A DNA stretch of 64,000 nucleotides from assembly GCA_022796795.1 (NCBI GenBank), contig JAAWJI010000011.1:27880-91879 (forward strand). Direction: 5' to 3'. The notes below the pieces were generated by a model, which worked only from the letters and a program-made list of their open reading frames with translations, did no database searches and was not told the DNA's origin. This document shows, piece after piece, positions 35,041-43,558 of the stretch (its first letter is position 1; each line of letters starts with the position of its first letter). The DNA comes from Lachnospiraceae bacterium (GTDB lineage Bacteria > Bacillota > Clostridia > Lachnospirales > Lachnospiraceae). A program made the position numbers and the translations under genes.

Positions 35041-35085
35041 ATGGGGATTGGAGGTTTATGGATGGGGACAGGGTATGAAGTATAA
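35041..35085 (+). CDS. Possible 14-codon leader ORF overlapping the PP2C start
   Basis: ATG at 35041, with AGGTGAG (35031-35037) ahead of it, opens a 14-residue frame (MGIGGLWMGTGYEV) that stops at 35083-35085. The PP2C start ATG at 35075 lies inside it in another frame and has only a poor ribosome binding site of its own. Translation of the short frame could therefore feed ribosomes to the phosphatase start. It may also be an accidental frame. Confidence 0.4.
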   Translation: MGIGGLWMGTGYEV

Positions 35086-35896
35086 GATTGCGGTCTGCTC
35101 TTCCAGGGGAAGGAAGCGAAGGGAGAATCAGGATTCTCTTTTGGTGAAGACGGCCTGGACAGAGCAGGGAACAGTGCTTTTGGCGGCTGTCTGTGACGGT
35201 ATGGGAGGCTTAAGCATGGGAGAAATGGCCAGCGCCCTTTTGATTCACAGGCTTTGCGGCTGGTTTGAGGAAGGGTTTCCTCTTCTCCTGAAAAGAAAGA
35301 AGTCCGCGCCTGGTCAGGGAAGGCTATTGCGGGCTTGTCACGCCAGGGAAGAGCTGCTTTTTCACAGTCTGGAGCGGCTGTTGGAGCAGGTCAATGGAGA
35401 GCTCTGCGTCTACGGACAGCGAAAGGGAATTCAGGTTGGAACTACGGCCACCATATTTCTGGCTGTGGGAAACCGGTATGTAATTGCCCAGGTGGGGGAT
35501 TCCCGGGCGTATGAGATTCGGTCAGGGATCCGGCAGCTGACCAGGGATCAGACGTTGGTTCAGCGGGAGCTTGAAGCAGGGAGAATTACGCAGGAGGAAG
35601 CCATAAGGGATCCGCGGCGCAGTATTCTGCTCCAATGTATAGGAGCTGAAGGGGAAGTGTATCCGGATTTTTATAGGGGAAGACTGGGAAGGAACAGCAT
35701 GTTTTTGCTTTGCAGCGACGGGTTTTGGCATGTGGTTTCTAAGGAGGAGCTTTGCGCCGGGCTTTCACCGGGAAGACTGAAGGAGGAGGCGGACATGCAG
35801 AGGGCCCTGGAGGAGCTTACAGGGCTTATTCAGAAACGTAAGGAGCAGGACGACAGCTCCGCGGTGCTGATTCGCTCAGAGGCGCCTGTTACATGA
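35075..35896 (+). CDS. PP2C-family Ser/Thr protein phosphatase
   Basis: A 273-residue PPM/PP2C phosphatase, cytoplasmic, expected to remove phosphate from targets of the kinase encoded next. Motifs in order: RKRRENQDS, AAVCDGMGGLSMGE (metal Asp), GTTATIFLAVGN, AQVGDSRAYEIR, LTRDQTLVQRE, FLLCSDGFW and QDDSSAVLI. All metal-binding Asp positions of the family are present. The ATG at 35075 is chosen from homology to PrpC-type starts; an in-frame GTG at 35033 would add 14 residues. It is followed 31 bases later by the kinase, the usual bacterial phosphatase/kinase pairing. Confidence 0.9.
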   Translation: MKYKIAVCSSRGRKRRENQDSLLVKTAWTEQGTVLLAAVCDGMGGLSMGEMASALLIHRLCGWFEEGFPLLLKRKKSAPGQGRLLRACHAREELLFHSLERLLEQVNGELCVYGQRKGIQVGTTATIFLAVGNRYVIAQVGDSRAYEIRSGIRQLTRDQTLVQRELEAGRITQEEAIRDPRRSILLQCIGAEGEVYPDFYRGRLGRNSMFLLCSDGFWHVVSKEELCAGLSPGRLKEEADMQRALEELTGLIQKRKEQDDSSAVLIRSEAPVT

Positions 35897-35927
35897 GTGC
35901 CTGTGTGGGGAAAGGAGGAGTAAGAAA

Positions 35928-37637
35928 TTGCTGCAGATGGGAGACTTGGTAGACGGAAAATATCGGATTCTGCGCAAATGCGGCCAGGGCGGCATGAGCG
36001 TGGTCTACATGGCGGTGAATGAGCGCGCCAATAAGACCTGGGCGATCAAGGAAGTGCGAAAGGATGGATCCTGGAATTTTCAGGTAGTGAAGCAGGGGCT
36101 TTTGACGGAGACGAACCTGCTGAAACGCCTGAGTCACCCGCATTTGCCCAGTATCGTGGATGTCATTGACCAGGAGGGCTCCTTTCTCATTGTTATGGAT
36201 TATATTGAGGGACGTACTCTGAAAGATGTGTTGGACGAGGAAGGGCCACAGTCTCAGGAGAAGGTGCTGGACTGGGCCAGACAGCTCTGCGATGTTTTGG
36301 GATATCTTCATTCCCGGGAACCAGCGGTGATTTACCGGGATATGAAACCCTCCAATGTAATGCTGCGGCCGGACGGACAGGTGGTGCTTTTCGATTTCGG
36401 GACGGCCCGGGAATACAAGAGGGAGGGCCTGGAGGATACCACCTGCCTTGGCACCCGGGGCTACGCAGCGCCGGAACAATACGGCGGACAGGGACAGACG
36501 GACGCCCGGACGGATCTGTTCTGCCTAGGAGCAGCTATGTACCATTTGCTCACCGGACATAATCCCGGGGAGCCGCCCTATGAAATGTATCCCATCCGCC
36601 GCTGGCGTCCGGAGCTTTCCTCCGGTTTGGAAGAGATTATCTGTAAATGTACCCAGAGCAATCCGGCGGACCGATATCAGTCCAGCGGGGAGCTTTTGTA
36701 CGCCCTGAATCATTACTGGAAGCTGGATCAGACCTATCGCAGGAAACAGCGCAACAGCCTGGGCGTGTTTCTGGCGCCTGCGGCGATGTCCCTGCTCTTT
36801 GCCCTGGCCGGGGCGGGTTTTTACGGGGCGGGACTCCATGTGCAGAGAAACAGCTATGACGCCTGCCTGCTGGCCGCCAAAAATGCTGCGGAAAAAACAG
36901 AAGAGATCAGCCATTACAGAAAGGCCATAAGCCTGGATCCTTTCCGCAGCGAGGGGTATCTAGGCCTTTTGCGGGAGGGATATCTGGACGACCAGCTGCT
37001 GACCAGGGAGGAAAGCCTGGAGCTTAGACAGATCCTTCTGGATTACGGCAGAGACGGCAGGAGCAACGAGAGTGAATTTTGCAGGAATCAGGCAGGCTAT
37101 GAGCAGTTTGCCTATGAGGCGGGAATCGCCTACTATTATAAATTCCAGGAGCGGGAGAGTAAGAAAAATGCCAAGGGCTATCTGGAAATCGCGGCGAATT
37201 CGGAGCATCTGCCAAAACAGCAGCGGGAACGGGCCAGAAGGCTGGCCGTGATCTGCGGTTACTACGCCAGGATCGGCATTCCGGACGCGGCGGGAGACGA
37301 GCTGGTCACTTATAGGGAGTACTGGCGGGATCTGACAGAGCTGTCCCAGGGAAACCTGGTGGAGCAGGATAATGCCAGGACAGCCCTCTTGCTGTACCGG
37401 GAATTGGCGGGACAAATCGTGTCCAGGGCCTGGGATTTCCGAAAGGGCGGTGTGGAGCAAAAAGAGGTACTGCAGGAGCTTGAAAAGATCCGAACCCATA
37501 TAGGAACAGACTTTTCCCAGGTAAAGGGACAGGAGCCAGGGGAACTGGAGGAGGAACTTTTAGAGCTGGAGAAGCTTTTGGAGCAGGCAGAGCGGATGGT
37601 GGGCTCCGCCTATGGGCAGAAGGGACAGGGGGTGTAG
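35928..37637 (+). CDS. Membrane Ser/Thr protein kinase with helical extracytoplasmic region
   Basis: A 569-residue Hanks-type kinase. Residues ~10-265 are the kinase: GQGGMSVVYMA loop, AIKEV Lys, catalytic loop IYRDMKPSNV near 137 (Tyr in place of the usual His of HRD, seen in some bacterial kinases), DFGTA near 156 and YAAPEQYGG. A membrane helix lies at ~277-305 (LGVFLAPAAMSLLFALAG). The ~265 residues outside are helical and TPR-like (AEKTEEISHYRKAISLDPF), not PASTA repeats, so it is unlike PrkC/PknB. Start is TTG at 35928, eight bases after GGAGGAG. It is followed directly by a small membrane protein and the Ig-like surface protein. Confidence 0.92.
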   Translation: MLQMGDLVDGKYRILRKCGQGGMSVVYMAVNERANKTWAIKEVRKDGSWNFQVVKQGLLTETNLLKRLSHPHLPSIVDVIDQEGSFLIVMDYIEGRTLKDVLDEEGPQSQEKVLDWARQLCDVLGYLHSREPAVIYRDMKPSNVMLRPDGQVVLFDFGTAREYKREGLEDTTCLGTRGYAAPEQYGGQGQTDARTDLFCLGAAMYHLLTGHNPGEPPYEMYPIRRWRPELSSGLEEIICKCTQSNPADRYQSSGELLYALNHYWKLDQTYRRKQRNSLGVFLAPAAMSLLFALAGAGFYGAGLHVQRNSYDACLLAAKNAAEKTEEISHYRKAISLDPFRSEGYLGLLREGYLDDQLLTREESLELRQILLDYGRDGRSNESEFCRNQAGYEQFAYEAGIAYYYKFQERESKKNAKGYLEIAANSEHLPKQQRERARRLAVICGYYARIGIPDAAGDELVTYREYWRDLTELSQGNLVEQDNARTALLLYRELAGQIVSRAWDFRKGGVEQKEVLQELEKIRTHIGTDFSQVKGQEPGELEEELLELEKLLEQAERMVGSAYGQKGQGV

Positions 37638-37640
37638 AAG

Positions 37641-38057
37641 CTGGAGGAAATTACGGCGCAGATTGTATATTATACCAGGCTTTCTCTGCTGTGTTTGGGA
37701 TTGTCCCTGCTGTGTTTTCTCACGGCAGTGATTTTATTTTACAAGCTGGATATTGGGACAGCCGTGGCAGACCTACGGGGGTATTCTGCCAGGAGAGAGA
37801 CTGAAAAGCGGAGGGTAAAAAAGCGAAGGACCAAAAGGCAAAGGATCAAAAACCAGAGGTCAAGAAGGTGGGGGACCAAAAGGCGGAGGTCAGAAAAGCG
37901 GAGCATAGGAAAACGAGGAGGCGCAAAGACTCGTAGATCCGGACCCAGGAGAAAGGAGAGCTTCTTTGTGCCGGAACGGGAGATTATGTTGACCCATACA
38001 CCGCGGAGGCGGATGGAAACAGGCGAAGAGAAAGAGGAGGAGAAGGGAAGTTTATGA
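37641..38057 (+). CDS. Small single-span membrane protein with a strongly basic tail
   Basis: Open frame directly after the kinase stop. From a CTG at 37641 it gives 138 residues; from the first conventional start (TTG 37695) 120 residues. The segment LEEITAQIVYYTRLSLLCLG followed by LLCFLTAVILFYKLDIGTA is one membrane helix, so the longer form preserves a natural N-terminus, and AGGGGGTG lies 6 bases before the CTG. The rest is extremely rich in Lys and Arg (KRRVKKRRTKRQRIKNQRSR) and probably cytoplasmic. Its end overlaps the Ig-like gene as ATGA. Family not recognised. It may anchor or bridge the kinase and surface protein (inference). Confidence 0.6.
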   Translation: MEEITAQIVYYTRLSLLCLGLSLLCFLTAVILFYKLDIGTAVADLRGYSARRETEKRRVKKRRTKRQRIKNQRSRRWGTKRRRSEKRSIGKRGGAKTRRSGPRRKESFFVPEREIMLTHTPRRRMETGEEKEEEKGSL

Positions 38058-41000
38058 AGAGAGGGAAGGAAAAGAGAAGAATGACGGGGAGAAAGGGCCT
38101 GGCAGGAATCGCAGTCCTTTTATGTCTTTGGGGGAGCATGGGGGATTGGAAGTTTTTGGATGTCTATGCGTCGGAGGAAAACGGGGAGCGGGTACAAGAG
38201 CAGGAACAGGGGCAGGAGCAACAGGAACAGGAGCAGCAGGAGCAGCAGGAACAGGAGCAACAGGAACAACAGGAACAACAGCAACAACAGGAACAACAGG
38301 AGCAAGAGCAGGGAAATCCGGGGTCTGAAAGAAAGCAGAGCTATGGCATTTCTCTGACAGATGTAAAAAATGATACCGGAATCTGCGTACAGGATGAGGA
38401 AGGAAAGTATTATTTCGGGGAGAGTCTGCGGGTGACACTGGAAATAGGCGTGGAGGAGTTGGAAGAGCCGGAGGAACCGGGAGAGCCAGGGGAACCGGAG
38501 GAACCAGAAGAGCCAGGGGAGTCGGAGGAACCGAAGGAGCCAGGGGAATCGGGAGAGCCGGAAGAGCTGGAGGAACCAGAAGAGCCAGAGGAGCCAGGAG
38601 AATCGGGAGAGCCGGAGGAACCAGAAGAGCCAGAGGAGCCAGAAGAGCCGGAGGAACCAGAAAAGCCGGAGGAAGCCGCGTCCACAGTGTTCTTAAAGAG
38701 GAATGGGGAAACACTGGCCCGGATTGACGCGGCTATGACGTATGTGGAGGACCTGCAGGAGGAAGGGGAATACCTCTATGTGCTGGAGGATGAGGAGGGG
38801 CATCTGTATGACTCCGCCGTTTTGGTAAATGCCAGGCAGTGCAAATCCAAGCCGCAGCTTGCGATTTCTTTTCCGGACACCGCGCCCTGTATGGGAGAGA
38901 CTGCCTTTTTTCAGGGGAACCCGGATATTTTGGCAAGAATCCAAGATGAAATGGGAATCTGGAAAGTGGAATACCGGAAGGAAAGGGAGGGGAGCCAGGA
39001 GGAGCCAAAGATTTATTGCCTGCTAAAGGAATATGGAAAGGAGGAGGAAATCTACCCGGCGAAACAGCATCAAACTTTTGTCGGAAGCCTGAAATCAGGA
39101 GACCTGGAAGAGGAGCTTAGAGAAGCTTTGGAGGGCAGCCATTGCTATATAGTTCGGGTGACCAATGTAATGGGACAAACGACAGAAGCAAAGGCTCGCT
39201 TTGTCCTGGATGAGACGTGTCCGGTTCTGGAGTTTCAGTATCCGGAAGGGACAAAAGACGAGAATACCAGGCGTTTGTTCTACCGGGGGGAGGCTGCCAT
39301 AGGTCTGCGGCTCTGGGAGGCCTGGTATGAGGAGCAGCTTTACCAGAAGCCTGGGAGCGGAGAGTCTGGGATCGAAGAGTCTGGGATCAGAGGGCCAGAG
39401 ATCAGAGAGTCTGGGAGCGGAGAGCCAGGGATTGTGGAGCCCCGGATTGTGGTTGACGGAGATCAGAATGGACAGGCATGTGTGGAACAATGGGTCGTTG
39501 AAAAGCCGGAGGGGAAAGTCTGCGCCAGGAGCCAGGTTCACCTTCCAGGAGAAGCGGGGGAGGAAATCTCCTATGGTATCCGGGTCAGATACAGGGACTG
39601 TGCGGGAAATGCCCTGAAAAAGGAGCCTCAGGTTTGGGGAGAGGAGCAGGAAGACGGAGTGGTCAGCTGTGAACTGGTGGTGGATCAAAAGCCTCCCCGG
39701 CTTCTTTCCTTTCAGACCCAGGGGACTATTCGTCATCAGATAGGGGAAATTCCCGTTTATGAGCACAACAAGGATCAGGGAGATGTGCAGATCTCTTTTG
39801 TGATTCAGGATCATCCGGACTATTGGGATCCTCAGGCTGTGGATTTTAAAATTTACAGGAAGGGCGAGTCTGGACCTGTGGCGGATTTTGGCGGAAAAAA
39901 TCAAAGCGGGAATCAAAAGGGAGCACTGGAATGGGAGCATAGGGGGGATCGGCACAGGGCTGTCTGTCATTTCTATGGGGAAGAGGAGCAGGCAGGAGAA
40001 TATTACGGGGTGGTCTCTTACCAGGACCGGGCGGGAAATCCGATGGAGACTGAGAAAGAGGAAGACGGACTTTCAGAGGAGGCTCCCGGCAGATTACGGG
40101 GGAAGAGCTTTATTTTAGATCACCGGGCTCCGGAAGTTACGGTATCCTGCTCCCAGGCCGTAAGTCTGTTGGATGTCCGGGGAGCTCATGCCGCGAAAGA
40201 GAAGGAAAGGATTCCGGAAAAGGGGGATACCGCCTATTACGGGGATAAGATTAACGTTTCCTTTGAAATACAGGAGGAGTATCCGGCCTTGGAAAGGAAG
40301 GAGGACGGCGGATGGGAGCTTAAGGATTTTTCCCTGAGGGTTATCCGGGACGGGGAACTGTTGGAGGAGGAGCCTGATGTCAGCTGGCGGTATGAGCCGG
40401 GGGAACAGATTTGCTATGGAAGCTTTCAGATGGAAGCGGATAAAAAGGAACATAAGACAGACGGGGCCTATGAGATCCGGATTGCCTATGAAGATTGCGG
40501 GGGAAATCAAATGATTGGGGCAGATGGGATCACCGCAGGACTATTGAAGGAGGGCGTCTACCAAAGTCCGCTGCTGATTCTGGATACCGTAGCGCCGGAG
40601 CTTGCGCTCTCCTACACCATGGAGCCTGTGAGAAGCTTGGGGGACACCCAATATTTTAAGGAAGCAGGAAAGCTTGAGATACAGATTTCTGATAAAAGCT
40701 TCCGCATGGGAGAGCTAAAGGAAGAGTTGGAAAAGCTTGTGGTGGAAAATCAGATGGGGGAGAAGCTTACAGAGAAAACGGCTCTGTGGGCAGCCGTACA
40801 GGGACTGGAAAGCTCTCTTTTATGCAGTCAGAAACAGGTGGTGGAGCTTCCGCTTGCCGAGGACGGGATCTATGAAATCCCGGTAGCGTACACGGATCTG
40901 GCAGGAAATCCGGCAGTCTGGAAGGACAGCGGTTTGCCTGTGGGGCAGAGCAGGTCGAGAGTCTGCATAGACCGGCGGGCTCCGGAGCTTGAACTTACCT

Positions 41001-43420
41001 GTCAGGTGGAGGAGTCAGGTTTTTTGGACTGTATCCGATACCGGAATCTGGATTTTTGGACTGCAGATCACAAGATGACTATGACGGTCCGGGCAGAGGA
41101 TCACACGGCGGGCATTAGGAAAATCCGCTTTACTGTCACAGATGAAGCGGGAAAGGAAACTGTGAGGGAAGAGGATTTCCCATCCTGTATACAGGGGAGC
41201 TATGCTCTGACGCTGCCTCTTTGGGATCGGGATTTTAAGGGAAGCATCAAGACGGAGGCCCTGGATTGGTCTGAAAATACAAGAGAGCTTGTTCAGTACG
41301 GGCTGGTGGAGAGCCAGGAAACGCACCGGGAAAGTCAGAAGGCCCGGATTCTCACAAAGACCCAACCCTCCCGGGTGGTGGATGGCGTGGAGTATTATGG
41401 GGAAGACGTAGAGCTTTCGCTGGAGGTGGAGGATTCCTATGGGGGGATCCAAAAGGTTTCCTATGAGGCGGGGAGTCAGATTTTGGGAGAGTGGGACTGT
41501 GTGCAGGAAGCAGAGAAAGGACAGAGCCCGGAGGGGATTTCGGATCTGACTTACCGCTTTAGGAAGGACCTGGTTTTATCCGCCCATGCCAATAACCGAA
41601 ATAATGTGCCAGTGCGGGCCTCTTTTATTGACCATGCCGGACATGTGGAGACAGTGGAGAAATTTTACCAGATAGACGCCACGCCTCCTGTGATTACGGT
41701 GGAATATGACAGAAATACCCCTGCTCATGAAAAATATTATGACCAGGCCAGGACTGCATATGTGACGATCCGGGAGCGCAATTTCGATCCCCGGGACGTA
41801 GTGTTTACAATTACGAATACAGAGGGAGCGCTGCCGGAGATCGGAAGCTTTCGCAGTACGGGCCAGGGAGACGACATGCAGCACAGCTGCCAGGTCGTTT
41901 TTCAGGAGGACGGGGAGTATACCTTTACGGTGGGCTTTCAGGACTTGGCCGGAAATGTGGCGGATTACAGCCGGGTGGACACCTTTGTCATTGACAGGAC
42001 GGATCCCGTGCTTACAGTGACCTATGACAATCAGGAGGCGGCCTCGGGATTCTATTTTGCCAAGGGCAGGAGGGCTACTCTGACGGTGGAGGAGCATAAT
42101 TTTGATCCATCTCTTATGAAGGTGCAGATCCGCGCAGAAGAGGGGGAAGCCCCGGCGGTATCCGGATGGAGCCGGAATCAGGATGTTCACCAGGCGCAAA
42201 TTTATTTTCAGGCGGATGGAAGCTATACTTTTTCCGTGGAGGGATCAGATTTGGCAGGAAATCCCCTGCCAGGCTATGAGACAGAGCCCTTTGTCGTTGA
42301 TCAGACAGTCCCGGAGCTGGAAATTCTGGGCGTTCGCCATAAGTCCGCCAACAACGGGAAAATTGTCCTGGAGATTCAGGGCAGGGACACCCATTATGAT
42401 CCAACAGGAACGAAGATCCGGCTGCGGGGACTTAAAAACGGAGAACAGGAAATTCGGGTGGGAGAAGAGAAGGAGTCAGGAGAGAGAGAGTCAAGAGAGA
42501 AAATCCTGACTGCGGATACCTGGAGGCAGTCCAGGGATGGAATGCAGCTTCAATTTCTGGATATTCCCCGCCTAAAAGAGCTGGATGATCTGTATATTCT
42601 GGAGGCGGAAATCTGTGATCTGGCAGGGAACCGGGCGCAATCCGCCATTTCGTTTTCCGTGAATCGGTTTGGCTCTGTCTATACCCTGGAACAGGAGACC
42701 GAGAAGCTGGTGGGAGAAAAAGGCGTCTTTTACACCCAGAGCGCGCCGGATCTGATCATCACAGAGACCAATGTGGATACCCTGGAGTTTCAAGAGATCG
42801 TCTGCAGCAGGGACGGGAGCCTGAGGACCCTGCAGGAGGGGCGGGATTATCAGGTGCGCGCCGACAAAGCAGAGGGAGAGTGGAAACAATATACATACCA
42901 CTTGAACAAGGAGAATTTTCAGCAGGAGGGTGTGTACCGGATTTCCATTTATTCGGAGGACCGGGCCAGAAATACTTCGGATAATAACACAAAGGGAAAG
43001 GAGCTTGGATTTGCCGTGGACCGCACAAGTCCCTGGATTCAGATTCCCGGTCTGGAGGAGGGCGCCCAATACAGGGAAAGGAGCCATAGAGCCCTGGTGG
43101 ATGTGCAGGATAATCTCTGCCTGCAGCGGGTGCAGATTGTGCTGAATGGAGAGAAGCGGGTATATGAAGCCGGGGAGCTTGCAGAGCTTGAGGGAAAGCT
43201 GCCCCTTTTGGCAAAAAGCAGTCCCCACTGGCAGGAATTGGAGGTGACGGCTTGGGACGGGGCCGGAAATGTGAGGAAAACAGAAGCGCTACGATTCCTT
43301 GTAACTCCCAATATTTTGGTACCCTTCTTTCTTAACAAGCCCTTGTTTTATGGGAGCCTGGGGGGCCTGATAGTTTTGGGGGCGGCGCTGGCAGCTGGAT
43401 TTTGGAAGCAAAGGAGCTGA
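38054..43420 (+). CDS. 1788-residue Ig-like surface protein with low-complexity stalks
   Basis: A secreted, membrane-anchored giant. Signal peptide at ~1-40 (GLAGIAVLLCLWGSMG), then a Gln/Glu tract (residues ~50-90), then a Glu/Pro/Gly repeat tract (~135-215). About nine bacterial Ig-like units follow; their boundaries show as (V/I)D.(R/T)(A/T)P motifs near residues 385, 543, 688, 842, 972, 1207, 1314, 1415 and 1655. Recurrent DLAGN and RNFDP-type turns occur. A C-terminal helix (FYGSLGGLIVLGAALAAGFW) with a basic end anchors it; there is no LPXTG. It overlaps the small membrane protein by 4 bases. Likely a surface adhesin or sensor arm working with the kinase (inference). Confidence 0.88.
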   Translation: MKRGKEKRRMTGRKGLAGIAVLLCLWGSMGDWKFLDVYASEENGERVQEQEQGQEQQEQEQQEQQEQEQQEQQEQQQQQEQQEQEQGNPGSERKQSYGISLTDVKNDTGICVQDEEGKYYFGESLRVTLEIGVEELEEPEEPGEPGEPEEPEEPGESEEPKEPGESGEPEELEEPEEPEEPGESGEPEEPEEPEEPEEPEEPEKPEEAASTVFLKRNGETLARIDAAMTYVEDLQEEGEYLYVLEDEEGHLYDSAVLVNARQCKSKPQLAISFPDTAPCMGETAFFQGNPDILARIQDEMGIWKVEYRKEREGSQEEPKIYCLLKEYGKEEEIYPAKQHQTFVGSLKSGDLEEELREALEGSHCYIVRVTNVMGQTTEAKARFVLDETCPVLEFQYPEGTKDENTRRLFYRGEAAIGLRLWEAWYEEQLYQKPGSGESGIEESGIRGPEIRESGSGEPGIVEPRIVVDGDQNGQACVEQWVVEKPEGKVCARSQVHLPGEAGEEISYGIRVRYRDCAGNALKKEPQVWGEEQEDGVVSCELVVDQKPPRLLSFQTQGTIRHQIGEIPVYEHNKDQGDVQISFVIQDHPDYWDPQAVDFKIYRKGESGPVADFGGKNQSGNQKGALEWEHRGDRHRAVCHFYGEEEQAGEYYGVVSYQDRAGNPMETEKEEDGLSEEAPGRLRGKSFILDHRAPEVTVSCSQAVSLLDVRGAHAAKEKERIPEKGDTAYYGDKINVSFEIQEEYPALERKEDGGWELKDFSLRVIRDGELLEEEPDVSWRYEPGEQICYGSFQMEADKKEHKTDGAYEIRIAYEDCGGNQMIGADGITAGLLKEGVYQSPLLILDTVAPELALSYTMEPVRSLGDTQYFKEAGKLEIQISDKSFRMGELKEELEKLVVENQMGEKLTEKTALWAAVQGLESSLLCSQKQVVELPLAEDGIYEIPVAYTDLAGNPAVWKDSGLPVGQSRSRVCIDRRAPELELTCQVEESGFLDCIRYRNLDFWTADHKMTMTVRAEDHTAGIRKIRFTVTDEAGKETVREEDFPSCIQGSYALTLPLWDRDFKGSIKTEALDWSENTRELVQYGLVESQETHRESQKARILTKTQPSRVVDGVEYYGEDVELSLEVEDSYGGIQKVSYEAGSQILGEWDCVQEAEKGQSPEGISDLTYRFRKDLVLSAHANNRNNVPVRASFIDHAGHVETVEKFYQIDATPPVITVEYDRNTPAHEKYYDQARTAYVTIRERNFDPRDVVFTITNTEGALPEIGSFRSTGQGDDMQHSCQVVFQEDGEYTFTVGFQDLAGNVADYSRVDTFVIDRTDPVLTVTYDNQEAASGFYFAKGRRATLTVEEHNFDPSLMKVQIRAEEGEAPAVSGWSRNQDVHQAQIYFQADGSYTFSVEGSDLAGNPLPGYETEPFVVDQTVPELEILGVRHKSANNGKIVLEIQGRDTHYDPTGTKIRLRGLKNGEQEIRVGEEKESGERESREKILTADTWRQSRDGMQLQFLDIPRLKELDDLYILEAEICDLAGNRAQSAISFSVNRFGSVYTLEQETEKLVGEKGVFYTQSAPDLIITETNVDTLEFQEIVCSRDGSLRTLQEGRDYQVRADKAEGEWKQYTYHLNKENFQQEGVYRISIYSEDRARNTSDNNTKGKELGFAVDRTSPWIQIPGLEEGAQYRERSHRALVDVQDNLCLQRVQIVLNGEKRVYEAGELAELEGKLPLLAKSSPHWQELEVTAWDGAGNVRKTEALRFLVTPNILVPFFLNKPLFYGSLGGLIVLGAALAAGFWKQRS
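38197..38316 (+). repeat. CAG/GAR codon repeat encoding the Gln/Glu tract
   Basis: About 120 bases made almost only of CAG, CAA, GAG and GAA/GAACAG combinations, coding for a Gln/Glu-rich stretch just after the signal peptide. Slipped-strand changes here would mostly stay in frame. Confidence 0.85.
38452..38675 (+). repeat. 9-base degenerate repeat encoding Glu-Glu-Pro / Gly-Glu-Pro
   Basis: Roughly 25 tandem 9-base units of the type GAGGAACCA / GAAGAGCCA / GGAGAGCCG code for a Glu-Glu-Pro and Gly-Glu-Ser/Pro stalk. Larger blocks such as CCAGAAGAGCCAGAGGAGCC recur. Such a rigid acidic stalk could span the cell wall; the array is a likely site of length variation between strains. Confidence 0.88.
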
Positions 43421-43498
43421 GAGGACCTTGCTTTGGCCAGGGATTTGTATGAGGAGCAGCGCAGTTAAAATATGACAAAAAATGGAACGGAAGATACA

Positions 43499-43527
43499 TG
43501 GAAAAGCCGACAGAGGAATGATATACT
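43499..43527 (+). promoter_or_regulatory. Promoter for the first sugar-binding protein
   Basis: TGGAAA (43499-43504), a 17-base spacer and TATACT (43522-43527) lie 32 bases before the start codon of the binding protein. Confidence 0.55.
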
Positions 43528-43558
43528 GGCTTCAGAATTAAAAAAGGGAGGTTCACCT

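Noticed and set aside
38052-38714. Minus-strand Leu/Pro/Val-rich and Ser/Gly-rich frames opposite the Ig giant's repeats
   Set aside because: Direct consequence of the repetitive coding tract on the other strand; no ribosome binding site and no real protein character.
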